A stretch of DNA of 64,000 nucleotides from Candidatus Fermentibacter danicus. GTDB lineage: Bacteria > Fermentibacterota > Fermentibacteria > Fermentibacterales > Fermentibacteraceae. Under the pieces are notes generated by a model that was given only the letters and a program-made list of their open reading frames with translations, made no database searches and was not told the DNA's origin. The position numbers and the translations under genes are program-made. The DNA lies in NCBI GenBank assembly GCA_001618605.1, contig LKHC01000110.1:1-64000 (forward strand), written 5' to 3'. The number at the start of each line of letters is the position of its first letter. The first letter of the stretch is position 1. Below, in pieces: positions 1-7,552 of the stretch.

Positions 1-392
1 CGGGCGAGCGTGCGGGCGAGGAGGGTCTTGCCGACCCCCGTGGGGCCGAGCAGGAGGATGTTGCTCTTCTCGATCTCGACGTCCGCATCCGGGTCCTCGG
101 CGGCCCTGAGCCTCTTGTAGTGGTTGTACACCGCCACCGAGAGAACGCGCTTGGCCTTCTCCTGGCCGATGACCCACTCGTCGAGCCTTCTCTTGATCTC
201 GTCCGGGGGCGGGATCGGCCGCTCGGATACGGGCGTCGCCCCGGAGGGCTCGACGGGCGCGCTGTCCTCTTCCAGGAGTTCCGCGCAGTAGCGTATGCAC
301 TCGTCGCAGATGCTGACTCCCGGCCCCTGGATTATCCGGGAGACCTGTCCTGCAGCCCTGTTGCAGAATGAACACCTGCCCGGCCTGGCCAT
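1..392 (-). CDS. clpX: ATP-dependent Clp protease ATP-binding subunit ClpX (partial, N-terminal part)
   Basis: Unfoldase of the ClpXP protease, which unfolds substrates and feeds them to ClpP in the cytoplasm. Only the first 130 codons are present because the gene runs off the left edge. The N-terminal zinc-binding domain shows the pattern C7-x2-C10 and C29-x2-C32. A Walker A motif GPTGVGKT lies at residues 116-123, opening the AAA+ domain. The ATG shares one base with the clpP stop (TGATG), so translation is coupled to clpP. It is the last visible gene of the tRNA-Leu/tig/clpP/clpX unit. Identity is clear; nothing can be said of the missing C-terminal part. Confidence 0.95.
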   Translation of the reverse strand, partial: MARPGRCSFCNRAAGQVSRIIQGPGVSICDECIRYCAELLEEDSAPVEPSGATPVSERPIPPPDEIKRRLDEWVIGQEKAKRVLSVAVYNHYKRLRAAEDPDADVEIEKSNILLLGPTGVGKTLLARTLA

Positions 393-979
393 CACTGCCT
401 CTTGGAGTTCAGGATGTTGTCCACGAGCCCGTAGGAGACGGCTTCCGAGGCGTCCATCCAGAAGTTCCTGTCGGTATCGATCTCGATCTTCTCCAGCGGC
501 TGGCCGGTGTGGTCGGCGAGTATCCGGTTCAGCTCGTGGCGGGTCTTGATGATCTCCCTGGCCTCGATCTCGATGTCGCTTGCCTGGCCCTGCACGCCGC
601 CCATGGGCTGGTGCAGCATGACCCTCGCGTGCGGGAGGATGTTCCTCTTGCCGCGCGCACCGGCCGAGAGCAGCAGAGCCGCCATGCTGGCCGCGGAGCC
701 GAGGCAGAATGTGGCGACGTCGGGCTTTATGAAGTTCATGGTGTCGTATATGGCCAGGCCGGACGAGACGATTCCGCCGGGGCTGTTGATGTACATGTTG
801 ATGTCGCGTTCGGGGTCCTCGCCGGCCAGGAAGAGGAGCTGGGCGACCACCACGCTGGCGCTCGCGTTCGTTATCACGTCGCCCACGAACACGATCCTCT
901 CCTTGAGCAGCCGGGAGTAGATGTCGTAGGATCGCTCGGTATTGCCGACGCGTTCGACTACAAACGGGATTATCGACAC
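392..979 (-). CDS. clpP: ATP-dependent Clp protease proteolytic subunit ClpP
   Basis: Serine peptidase that forms the double-heptamer chamber of ClpXP. The 195 residues match the family length. The nucleophile is Ser98 in GSAASMAA and the histidine is His123 in HQPMGG. The third triad position, normally Asp in the TDRD-type motif, aligns with Asn172 in DTDRNFWM (codon AAC at 464-466 on the complement). Asn is also known at this place in some ClpP1 paralogues such as Listeria ClpP1. The gene sits between tig and clpX, the usual chaperone-protease order. Whether a second clpP with a full triad exists elsewhere cannot be seen here. Confidence 0.96.
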   Translation of the reverse strand: MSIIPFVVERVGNTERSYDIYSRLLKERIVFVGDVITNASASVVVAQLLFLAGEDPERDINMYINSPGGIVSSGLAIYDTMNFIKPDVATFCLGSAASMAALLLSAGARGKRNILPHARVMLHQPMGGVQGQASDIEIEAREIIKTRHELNRILADHTGQPLEKIEIDTDRNFWMDASEAVSYGLVDNILNSKRQ

Positions 980-992
980 AGTCCCGCTCCCT

Positions 993-2237
993 TCAGTCGG
1001 CGGCCGGGGCGGCCGGGGCGCAGATCCGCCAGGACCAGCCCTGGCCGCCTGCGCTTGCGGTGGTGGAGGGTTGCTCCTTCCGCTCCTCGACGGTCGCTTT
1101 CGACAGAATGTGTTCGAGTGTCATGCGGTTCCTGATCCTGTCGATCACCGACGACCTGGAGCCGCCGTTGGCCGTCTCCCTGTCGAGTTCCTCCGGAGAG
1201 GGGCCGAGGGATTCCTTCATCCCGATGGCTCTGAGGACGAGGAACTCCTTCACCTTCCTCTCGGAGATCTCGCGCAGGGCCTTGTCGGTGTTCTCGTCCC
1301 TCTCCCCTTCGAGATTCCTGGCGAAGTCCCCGGCCAGGTTGTCCACCATGTACGCAGGAGGCTCGAAATCCACTCTGGAGAGCAGGATGTCGAGAGCCTG
1401 CGTCTCGAGAGCCTCCCGCCTGTCTACCTTCCAGCGGGCCTCCGCCCTTTCCCTGATGGACGCCCTGAATTCGTCCATGGTCTGGAAACGGCCAGCCTTC
1501 CGGGCGAGTTCGTCGTCCAGAGCAGGCAGGACCGGCTCCCTGACCTCGATCACCTCGAAGTCGGTAGGCTTGCCGTTCTCCGCGCCCTCCACCGGCTTGT
1601 CGAACTCGATCCTGGCGGTGAATCCGTCGCCGGGAACCCTGTCCTTCAGCAGGTCGTCGAGGCCGGCGCCGAGATCTTCCATCCCGATCCTCAGAGCCAT
1701 CTTCTCGGGCTCCCTGCCTTCGGACGGTCTGCCTGCCTGAACCAGGACCAGATCCTTGTCCCTGGAGGCCCTGTCGACCTTCTGATAGTCCACGAGCCGC
1801 CACTGGACGCTCTCCAGCGTCCTCTCGACGGCTTCGTCGGCGTCGAAGGCCGGCAGCGTGAGGGCGAGTCCGTCGTATCCCTCCGGGGCCTCGAGCTCGA
1901 AGAGAGTGAACTTCTGCTCGAAGACGTAATCCTCGTTCTCCGCCGGGAGGGCATCCCCGCCCGACTGATCCTTGCCGGACAGCACCCAGTCCTGCTCGTC
2001 GAGCATCGATGCGGCGAGGGACTCGCGCAGGCTCTCGGCCACCTCGGTCCTGATCAGGTTGCCGAACCGCTGTTCGAGCATGCTCCTCGGGATGTGTCCC
2101 GGCCGGAATCCGGGGATCTGGAGCTCCTTGTTGATCCTGGCTCTCACCTTGCCGAACAGGGCGTTCACCTCGCCCGCACCGGCGGTGAACCTGACGACCA
2201 CACCGTCGCCGTCCCTGCTGATTATTTCGTAGCCCAT
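993..2237 (-). CDS. tig: Trigger factor, ribosome-associated chaperone and peptidyl-prolyl isomerase
   Basis: Binds at the ribosomal exit tunnel and shields nascent chains. The N-terminal ribosome-docking loop reads GFRPGHIP at about residues 43-50, a variant of the family signature GFRxGKxP with His in place of Lys. A diverged central PPIase region and a long helical C-terminal chaperone region follow. The product is about 414 residues, near the usual 430. An ATG lies three codons upstream (2246), but the AGGA motif abuts that codon and stands 9 bases from the ATG at 2237, so the latter is preferred. Followed 13 bases later by clpP and preceded by tRNA-Leu in the same direction. Confidence 0.93.
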   Translation of the reverse strand: MGYEIISRDGDGVVVRFTAGAGEVNALFGKVRARINKELQIPGFRPGHIPRSMLEQRFGNLIRTEVAESLRESLAASMLDEQDWVLSGKDQSGGDALPAENEDYVFEQKFTLFELEAPEGYDGLALTLPAFDADEAVERTLESVQWRLVDYQKVDRASRDKDLVLVQAGRPSEGREPEKMALRIGMEDLGAGLDDLLKDRVPGDGFTARIEFDKPVEGAENGKPTDFEVIEVREPVLPALDDELARKAGRFQTMDEFRASIRERAEARWKVDRREALETQALDILLSRVDFEPPAYMVDNLAGDFARNLEGERDENTDKALREISERKVKEFLVLRAIGMKESLGPSPEELDRETANGGSRSSVIDRIRNRMTLEHILSKATVEERKEQPSTTASAGGQGWSWRICAPAAPAAD

Positions 2238-2256
2238 TGCTCCCATTCCTGTTTGA

Positions 2257-2341
2257 TGGTGCGAGAGGGGGGACTCGAACCCCCACAGGTTTCCCTACCA
2301 GATCCTAAATCTGGCGCGTCTGCCGGTTCCGCCACTCTCGC
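2257..2341 (-). tRNA. tRNA-Leu (anticodon UAG)
   Basis: A class II tRNA with acceptor stem GCGAGAG paired with CTCTCGC, discriminator A and an encoded CCA end. The anticodon stem CCAGA/TCTGG holds the loop TTTAGGA, giving anticodon UAG. The T arm contains GGTTCGAGTCC, and a long variable arm fits leucine tRNAs. It is the first element downstream of the promoter at 2373-2401 and lies only 19 bases before tig, so it is probably processed from the tig-clpP-clpX transcript. Confidence 0.96.
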
Positions 2342-2372
2342 CTGAGCTGCTGATTCCTTATGGCAGACCTCG

Positions 2373-2401
2373 ATTATCCGAAACCGGAGGGCTTCGGTCA
2401 A
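2373..2401 (-). promoter_or_regulatory. Sigma-70 type promoter for tRNA-Leu/tig/clpPX
   Basis: On the minus strand TTGACC (2396-2401) and GATAAT (2373-2378) are separated by exactly 17 bases, each hexamer one mismatch from consensus. Transcription would begin near 2366, about 25 bases before the tRNA 5 prime end. Confidence 0.75.
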
Positions 2402-2427
2402 AGAGCGGACCGGCCCGGACGGGAGCG

Positions 2428-3102
2428 TCAGCCGCCGAGAGCGTCCCTAGCCAGGACGGCTTCCTCTGTTCCGGGATACTTTTCCACTATCAGTTCGAGC
2501 AGCCTCCGTCTGTCACCCGCGGCGCCGTGCGCACCGTATATCGCCGCGGCCCTGGACAGGGCGGCGGGGGCGCGTTCCGATCCGGGGAACATGATGGCGA
2601 CGGCCACGAGTTCCTCGATGGCCCTGTGGGGCTGCGACATGCCCTCATGGCACAGGGCCGCGTAGTACAGCGCATCGTCGGCCAGCGGACCGTCCGGGTT
2701 GCGCGCCATCAGCGACATGAAGCCCTCGGATGCAGTCGCGAAGCTCCTCTGCTGGTACTGCATGTACGCCTCGTCGAATGTCACCTGTTCGCCGCGCCGG
2801 ACGGTGTCCGAGGCGATCATGGCGGAACCCGTGGAGCCCATCCGTCCGATGAGCGTCTGCATTTCGGAGGTCAGCTCTCCGAGCTGCTCGACCAGTTCGA
2901 CCGTCCTGCTTCCGGACTGGGCCTGGAGGCCTCTGAGGAGGTTCTCCTGCCTGGCCATGGCCGTGCCCATGGAGTCAAGCGTCGCCTCGACGCGCTCCTG
3001 GCCGGTCTCCATACGCTCCACACGGCCCGGCATGTCGATGAACCGCCCTCCCCAACATCCGCAGAAGACGGCGGCAGCGGCCAGGATCGATATCCTGAGC
3101 AT
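2428..3102 (-). CDS. cpoB: CpoB/YbgF-like Tol-Pal accessory protein (coiled coil plus TPR)
   Basis: Periplasmic helper of the Tol-Pal machine; in E. coli CpoB links Tol to cell-wall synthesis at division. The 224-residue product begins with a hydrophobic signal segment and a possible lipobox ending in FCGC (Cys16). A coiled-coil stretch follows at about residues 28-95, and a C-terminal TPR-like region at about 107-220 contains the YYAALCHEGM and EKYPGTEEA repeats. It follows pal by 6 bases and is the last gene of the tol cluster, the standard position. The symbol rests on architecture and context rather than close similarity. Confidence 0.8.
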   Translation of the reverse strand: MLRISILAAAAVFCGCWGGRFIDMPGRVERMETGQERVEATLDSMGTAMARQENLLRGLQAQSGSRTVELVEQLGELTSEMQTLIGRMGSTGSAMIASDTVRRGEQVTFDEAYMQYQQRSFATASEGFMSLMARNPDGPLADDALYYAALCHEGMSQPHRAIEELVAVAIMFPGSERAPAALSRAAAIYGAHGAAGDRRRLLELIVEKYPGTEEAVLARDALGG

Positions 3103-3108
3103 CGGCCG

Positions 3109-3642
3109 CTACTCCGGGAGGGCCCGGAAGTGCGCCCTGCGGTTCTGCGCCATGGAGGCCTCGTCCGCGCCGGTCGAGAAGGGCCTCTCCTTGCCGTAGC
3201 TCACGTACTGGAGGCGGGTTGCGTCCACGCCGTAGTTGACGAGGAAGTCCCTCACCATGATCGCGCGGCGCTCGCCGAGAGCCAGGTTGTAGTCGATCGT
3301 GCCGCGCTCGTCGCAGTGCCCCTCTATGAGGATCTTGAAGCCCGGGTTGGACATGATGTAGGCCGCATCCTGCATCAGGGTCTCGGTGGCGGCCCGGGTC
3401 AGCTCGTTCGAGTCGTAATCGAAGAAAACGTCCCTGAGGTTGCCCTGATGGGTGTCGAGCCAGCTCAGGTCCGAGGTCAGGGTATCGGTCTCCCACACGC
3501 CGTAGTCGAGCGTGTCGGACGAGAAGACGATGGTGGAATCGCCATCGTCGCCGGTGTCCCGGCGGCACCCCGACGTGCCCGGTACGAGTACGGCCGCCAT
3601 CACGATCACCGGCAGCAGAACGGACACCTTCCTCCAGTTCAT
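3109..3642 (-). CDS. pal: Peptidoglycan-associated lipoprotein Pal
   Basis: Outer-membrane lipoprotein that binds peptidoglycan and TolB. The start at 3642 is chosen because GAGAGGAGAG lies just upstream; an earlier ATG overlaps tolB and lacks such a site. The 177 residues contain a signal peptide with lipid-attachment Cys26 (TSGC), a short acidic linker, and an OmpA-like domain. That domain carries the peptidoglycan-binding motif GHCDERGT and the helix NLALGERRA near residues 110-130. Located between tolB and cpoB, as in most Tol operons. Confidence 0.93.
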   Translation of the reverse strand: MNWRKVSVLLPVIVMAAVLVPGTSGCRRDTGDDGDSTIVFSSDTLDYGVWETDTLTSDLSWLDTHQGNLRDVFFDYDSNELTRAATETLMQDAAYIMSNPGFKILIEGHCDERGTIDYNLALGERRAIMVRDFLVNYGVDATRLQYVSYGKERPFSTGADEASMAQNRRAHFRALPE

Positions 3643-3653
3643 ATTCTCTCCTC

Positions 3654-4853
3654 TCAGTCGGTCGTCTGGCCCGCTCTCGCGGGGGACCAGGTCGGACAGT
3701 AGCATTCTCCCGATTCAGTGAGCCTCCTGACGGCGAGGCTGTTGAGTTCCAGAACGTAGATGGACCTGCGTCCGTCCATGTTGCTCGAGAAGGCGATGTG
3801 CCTTCCGGTCGGACCCCAGACGGGGTCCTCGTTCAGCGTGCCGCTGGATGTGACCTGCCTGACTTCGCTCCCATCGGCCCTGCAGACGAAGATCTGAATC
3901 GATCCTCCAGCCCTCGCGGCATAGGCGATCATGTCTCCCCGGGGCGACCAGGACGGGCTGTCGCAGTATCCATGAGCATAATTGAGCCTCGTCGTACCGG
4001 AGCCGGTGATGTCCATCACATAGATCTGCGGGGAGCCGGCGCGATCGCTGGTGAACGCAATCTGCTGCCCGGTCGGGGAGACCGTCGGGGAGGTGTCGAT
4101 CGAGTTCCTGGCGGTAAGCCTGGTGACGGTGCCGGATGCGCACGAGTAGAGGAATATCTCGGCATTGCCGTCGGCCGTGGCCGAGAGCGCGATCCTCGAG
4201 CCGTCGGGCGTCCAGCAGGGTGTCGTGTTCAGGCCCTGCCTGGAGAGCAGCTTCCGCGCCCTGGCCCCGGCGATGTCGTACAGGAACAGATCGCCGTTGT
4301 CCGAGCGGAACGAGGTGAACGCAATGCTCGATCCGTCCGGGCTCCAGGCCGGTGTGGTGATGACGGAGGTGTCGCGTAGCAGTGCGGAATACCCCCTCGG
4401 GTCGAAGCCCCTCGCCGCCAGGGTGTATCCGTCGGAGGTCCTGACCACGAAGGCGATGCGCGTGCCGGCGATCCCCTGCTCTCCCGTGAGGATGAAGACG
4501 GCGTCGTCGGCGAGGGCGTGGACCATCGTGAAGAGATCGGAGGCGGGAGCCCGGTATTCGCGGGTCATCAGGGTCTCTCCTCCGGCGGTGATCTCGGCGG
4601 TAAGCCGGAGCCTCGATCCGGCGGACTCCACCCTGGCGGAGATGCGGGCATCGGCGCCGGAGGACGAGACGAGCAGGCCGGAGAAGTCGATGTCGGCCTT
4701 GAGCTGTTCGAGCGCCGGACGGGAATAGTCGCGGTCGCCCTCGACAGAGATCCTTACAGGCAGGCAATCCGATCCGATCGGCGTCATCGGCAGGAAGTCG
4801 CCTCCCAGCAGGGCGGAGAACAAGATCGGGCAGAATGCGGAAAGTACCGTCAC
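3654..4853 (-). CDS. tolB: Tol-Pal system beta-propeller protein TolB
   Basis: Periplasmic protein that connects Pal with the inner-membrane TolQRA complex. The 399-residue sequence starts with a signal peptide, has an N-terminal alpha/beta domain (about 25-150), and then several WD40-like PD40 repeats of the type TPAWSPDGSSIAFTS, PSWSPRGDMIAYAA and DPVWGPTGRHIAFSS. These form the expected six-bladed propeller. It starts with GTG, preceded by AAGGA at 6 bases. It lies 19 bases after tolA and 11 bases before pal. Confidence 0.93.
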   Translation of the reverse strand: MTVLSAFCPILFSALLGGDFLPMTPIGSDCLPVRISVEGDRDYSRPALEQLKADIDFSGLLVSSSGADARISARVESAGSRLRLTAEITAGGETLMTREYRAPASDLFTMVHALADDAVFILTGEQGIAGTRIAFVVRTSDGYTLAARGFDPRGYSALLRDTSVITTPAWSPDGSSIAFTSFRSDNGDLFLYDIAGARARKLLSRQGLNTTPCWTPDGSRIALSATADGNAEIFLYSCASGTVTRLTARNSIDTSPTVSPTGQQIAFTSDRAGSPQIYVMDITGSGTTRLNYAHGYCDSPSWSPRGDMIAYAARAGGSIQIFVCRADGSEVRQVTSSGTLNEDPVWGPTGRHIAFSSNMDGRRSIYVLELNSLAVRRLTESGECYCPTWSPARAGQTTD

Positions 4854-4872
4854 TGCTATTCCTTTCGTCCTG

Positions 4873-5592
4873 TCACTGCTCTTCGGAGAGGCCCAGGAAC
4901 TCTATTCTGAGGACGGCCGGAGAGGTCCTGCCGGGTGGGAAGGGCGGCATCTGCGCCATGGCCAGCGCGTGCTCCACGGCCCGGTCGAAGAGATCGACTC
5001 CGCTCTTGCGGAGGGTATCCACCAGCATGGAGCCGTCGGGCCTCACCGTGACCTCGATCCGGTAGCTCTGCTGCGGCACTGCGGAAGTGCGGAAATTGCG
5101 CCTTATGGCGGAAAAGACCCTGCCCTCGTATGTCGCCGGACCGGGGGCGCCTCCCCCCGCCTCTCCGGAGCCGCCGACGGACGCATAACCGCCTCCCTGG
5201 GAGCCGGGAGTATCGACTCTTTCCGCCTGAGTACGGTCCGGCTGAACGGGTTCCTCCTGCCTGTCCCGTTCGTCCTCCACGGGAGGGTCGATCCGGACAG
5301 GCTCCTCGATCACGGGGGATTCGATGTCCTCGGTCTGCACGGGTTCCTCGACTACATCCTCGGCTTCGTCGACCGGGTCCTGCGGCTCGACCTGAGCATG
5401 CGGCTCAACCCGATCCGTGACATCCGGGCGAACCGGCGGGGGGCCTGGCGTTCCCAGCGTGACCATTTCGACCATCACTGCGTCACCACCGCCCAGAGGA
5501 GGCGTGCTGCCGGAGAAACCCTGCATCAGGAGAGCGAGGAGTATCACCGCGGCATGCCCGGCGGAAGAGATCAGCAGAGAGCTTCTGTTCAC
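4873..5592 (-). CDS. tolA: TolA/TonB-family energy-transducing protein
   Basis: Spans from the inner membrane through the periplasm to carry proton-motive energy from TolQR to the outer membrane. The 239 residues show one N-terminal membrane segment (about 6-25), a long Pro/Glu/Asp-rich linker (about 50-140), and a C-terminal domain of the TonB C type (about 150-235) containing VTVRPDGSM and MPPFPPG. The tail is closer to TonB than to the E. coli TolA domain, so TonB is an alternative name. The position between tolR and tolB favours the Tol role. GTG start overlaps the tolR stop by four bases (GTGA). Confidence 0.8.
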   Translation of the reverse strand: MNRSSLLISSAGHAAVILLALLMQGFSGSTPPLGGGDAVMVEMVTLGTPGPPPVRPDVTDRVEPHAQVEPQDPVDEAEDVVEEPVQTEDIESPVIEEPVRIDPPVEDERDRQEEPVQPDRTQAERVDTPGSQGGGYASVGGSGEAGGGAPGPATYEGRVFSAIRRNFRTSAVPQQSYRIEVTVRPDGSMLVDTLRKSGVDLFDRAVEHALAMAQMPPFPPGRTSPAVLRIEFLGLSEEQ

Positions 5593-6008
5593 CGTTCCAC
5601 TCCGGCCACGGACTCCTGGACGAGACCTACGCTCTCGTAGCCGCCCCTGCGGAGTTCGGTGAGGGTTGCGGCCACCGCCTCGTACCTGGCGGACCCGTCC
5701 GCCCGGACGAACGCCTCCGTGCGACCGGACGAGACCGCAGCCTCGGCGAGAAGGGCGAGTTCGTTCATGGCGACGGGCTCCCCCGCCACATAGATGTTGC
5801 CCAGGGAGTCCACCTCGACCACGAGCGAGGTTCCCGGGTCGAGCCGCTGGATGATCCTGCCCTGATCGCTCGCGGGAGGGCGGATGTCGACGCTGCGGTG
5901 CATGACCGGACCCGCCAGCATGAACACGACGAGAAGGGTCATCGTGACGTCCACCAGGTTGGTCACGTTTATCGTCGAGAACTGGCTGTACCGGGTGGGC
6001 CTTATCAC
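5589..6008 (-). CDS. tolR: TolR/ExbD-family biopolymer transport protein
   Basis: Inner-membrane partner of TolQ in the proton channel that energises TolA. The single membrane helix near residues 14-35 contains NLVDVTMTLLVVF, whose Asp is the conserved channel residue of the family, followed by a periplasmic domain of about 90 residues. The GTG start at 6008 overlaps the tolQ stop by four bases and has GGCGGGG six bases upstream. A TTG codon at 6026 is open but poorly placed. Length is 139 residues, normal for the family. Confidence 0.9.
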   Translation of the reverse strand: MIRPTRYSQFSTINVTNLVDVTMTLLVVFMLAGPVMHRSVDIRPPASDQGRIIQRLDPGTSLVVEVDSLGNIYVAGEPVAMNELALLAEAAVSSGRTEAFVRADGSARYEAVAATLTELRRGGYESVGLVQESVAGVER

Positions 6009-6667
6009 AGCGAACCCCGCCTGCAAACGTCGACGAGCTCGGAGAGGAATCTGTCCATGTCGCCGGCGAGAGAATTGATCCTTCCTACGACGAAGTTGTG
6101 GAAGATGTTGGCGGGTATGGCCGCGAGGAGACCGGCGACCGTAGTGGTGAGGGCGTTGGCCACCCCTGCCCCGATGACGCTGAGGTCCGCCGTTCCGTAC
6201 TCCTTCATGCCGATGAAGCTAGTGAGTATGCCCCAGACCGTGCCGAGGAGGCCCAGCAGCGGGGAGATCGACGTCACCGTGGCCAGGAACCCGATGTTTC
6301 TCTCGCGTTCGGCGAGATCCTCTCCGGCCTCGCGCTCGAGCGAGGATCTGAGAAGACCGGCCTCGTCCGCGTCGAGCGATCCGGTTATGCCGGCATCAGA
6401 CCTCCGCTGCAGGAAATGTCCGGCTTCGGCGTACATGCGCGCAAGCGGGCCTATCTCGCGGCTGCGGCTCCAGAAGTCGCCCCCGGGAGGTTTCCCCGTC
6501 GTCCTGAGAGCGTCCATGAAGAGCCTGGAGGAGCTGAGCACCTTCCTGAACTCCCTCAGCTTGGCGATGGCGACGGCCCACGACCCTACGGAGAGGATGA
6601 GTATCGTTATCAGGATCAGCGTCGTAACGAAGTCGGACTGGCCGAGGACCTCGATGACCTTTCCCAT
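6005..6667 (-). CDS. tolQ: TolQ/ExbB-family proton channel protein
   Basis: Multi-pass inner-membrane protein that forms the Tol motor with TolR. The 220 residues include a first membrane helix (about 12-34), a cytoplasmic loop, and two C-terminal helices. The conserved core reads ATVTSISPLLGLLGTVWGIL followed by VANALTTTVAGLLAAIPA. The ATG at 6667 shares its first base with the ridA stop (TGATG) and has GGGAGG four bases before it; an adjacent ATG at 6670 is possible. Translationally coupled on both sides. Confidence 0.93.
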   Translation of the reverse strand: MGKVIEVLGQSDFVTTLILITILILSVGSWAVAIAKLREFRKVLSSSRLFMDALRTTGKPPGGDFWSRSREIGPLARMYAEAGHFLQRRSDAGITGSLDADEAGLLRSSLEREAGEDLAERERNIGFLATVTSISPLLGLLGTVWGILTSFIGMKEYGTADLSVIGAGVANALTTTVAGLLAAIPANIFHNFVVGRINSLAGDMDRFLSELVDVCRRGSL

Positions 6668-7059
6668 CATGCCTCCCGGGATGAAGCGGAGGCGACCGCC
6701 TCGATCTCGACGAGTGCGCCCAGCGGAAGGGCCCTGACGGCGAAGGCGGCCCTGGCCGGGAAGGGCTCCGCGAAATGAAGGGCATACCGGGCGTTCACCC
6801 GGGCGAAATCCCCCATGTCGGCCAGGAGGACCGTCGTCTTCACCACGTCGCGGGTGGACAGGCCGGCAGCCGAGAGGACGGCTTCGAGGTTGGCGAGAGC
6901 CCGGTCGGCCTGGGCCTCCACCCCTTCCTCCAGACGACCGGAGGACGGGTCGATGCCGAGCTGTCCAGAGACGAAGACGAATCCGCCGGCCAGTACGGCC
7001 TGGCTGTATGGACCGACCGGAGCGGGAGCCCTGTCCGTGCAAATACCTTCGGGTCTCAA
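6667..7059 (-). CDS. ridA: RidA family reactive intermediate deaminase
   Basis: RidA hydrolyses reactive enamine/imine intermediates made by PLP enzymes. The 130-residue sequence has the family hallmarks PVGPYSQAV near the start, FVSGQLGIDP, and PARAAFAVRALPLGALVEIE, in which the first Arg corresponds to the substrate-binding Arg105 of E. coli RidA. It begins with TTG, with GGAGG seven bases upstream, and is the first gene of the tol unit, sharing its stop with the tolQ start. A RidA gene heading a Tol operon is not the textbook order. Confidence 0.9.
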   Translation of the reverse strand: MRPEGICTDRAPAPVGPYSQAVLAGGFVFVSGQLGIDPSSGRLEEGVEAQADRALANLEAVLSAAGLSTRDVVKTTVLLADMGDFARVNARYALHFAEPFPARAAFAVRALPLGALVEIEAVASASSREA

Positions 7060-7082
7060 ATCTGGCCCTCCCTGGTGTACGG

Positions 7083-7117
7083 TTTTGTCAGAGGATTATA
7101 CATACTCTGCGACAAAA
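7083..7117 (-). promoter_or_regulatory. Minus-strand TATAAT box inside an imperfect inverted repeat (candidate operator)
   Basis: A perfect TATAAT lies at 7095-7100 on the minus strand, upstream of ridA-tol. It is flanked by TTTTGTCAGAG (7083-7093) and CTCTGCGACAAAA (7105-7117), which are inverted copies apart from two extra bases. No good -35 hexamer is found 16-18 bases upstream, so the promoter may depend on a factor binding this repeat. The pairing is seen; the regulatory role is inferred. Confidence 0.45.
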
Positions 7118-7264
7118 TTGTTCCGCGAGCGGCGTCATACCGCCCGTCCGCCGGCGGGCGCCCGGCGGCGGACGATTTCCAGAGAGGTCTTCATGCATTG
7201 CCGTATCCGGCCGGCGGAGCCCTCCGTCCCGCTGGAACGCCCTCCCGAACGGAGCCCGGGCATC

Positions 7265-7293
7265 TTTTCCCGATCCGGTGCGTGTGTTATGTT
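7265..7293 (+). promoter_or_regulatory. Weak sigma-70 promoter candidate for the desulforedoxin-like gene
   Basis: TTTTCC (7265-7270) and TATGTT (7288-7293) are 17 bases apart and end 36 bases before the gene start. The -10 matches four of six positions, the -35 only three. Confidence 0.3.
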
Positions 7294-7329
7294 CGGTGGA
7301 GAAAGAGACACCTGGAAAGGCGGTACGAC

Positions 7330-7485
7330 ATGAAGAAGGACGACGTCTACGTCTGCGGCAAGTGCGGCATGGAGGTGACGGTCTCCAAGGCCTGCGGCTG
7401 CGGCGACCATTGCGCAACCTTCACCTGCTGCGGAGAGCAGATGCGGAAGAAGGAGCCCGGGAAGGGCTGCTGCTGCTGCGGGTGA
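7330..7485 (+). CDS. Small cysteine-rich desulforedoxin-like metal-binding protein
   Basis: A 51-residue cytoplasmic protein. The pattern VYVCGKCGMEV ... FTCCGEQM matches the iron-binding motif of desulforedoxin and of the N-terminal domain of desulfoferrodoxin (C-x2-C then CCG-x2-M). Two extra features are a C-G-C-x3-C insertion in the middle and a C-terminal CCCC run, so it has far more cysteines than the four needed for an Fe(Cys)4 site. AAAGGCGG is placed well before the ATG. It has its own terminator at 7508 and diverges from ridA-tol. Function is unknown; a redox or metal-handling role is inferred. Confidence 0.75.
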   Translation: MKKDDVYVCGKCGMEVTVSKACGCGDHCATFTCCGEQMRKKEPGKGCCCCG

Positions 7486-7507
7486 ACCGCTGAGGCCGTA
7501 ACGGTCC

Positions 7508-7543
7508 GGGGCCGGGGCTCGAACGCTCCGGCCCCGTCTTTTT
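7508..7543 (+). terminator. Rho-independent terminator
   Basis: An eight-base-pair stem GGGGCCGG/CCGGCCCC (7508-7515 and 7528-7535) with a 12-base loop is followed by GTCTTTTT on the plus strand. It ends the short cysteine-rich gene and lies just before the stop of the convergent gene at 7553. Confidence 0.88.
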
Positions 7544-7552
7544 CGTGCGGCG

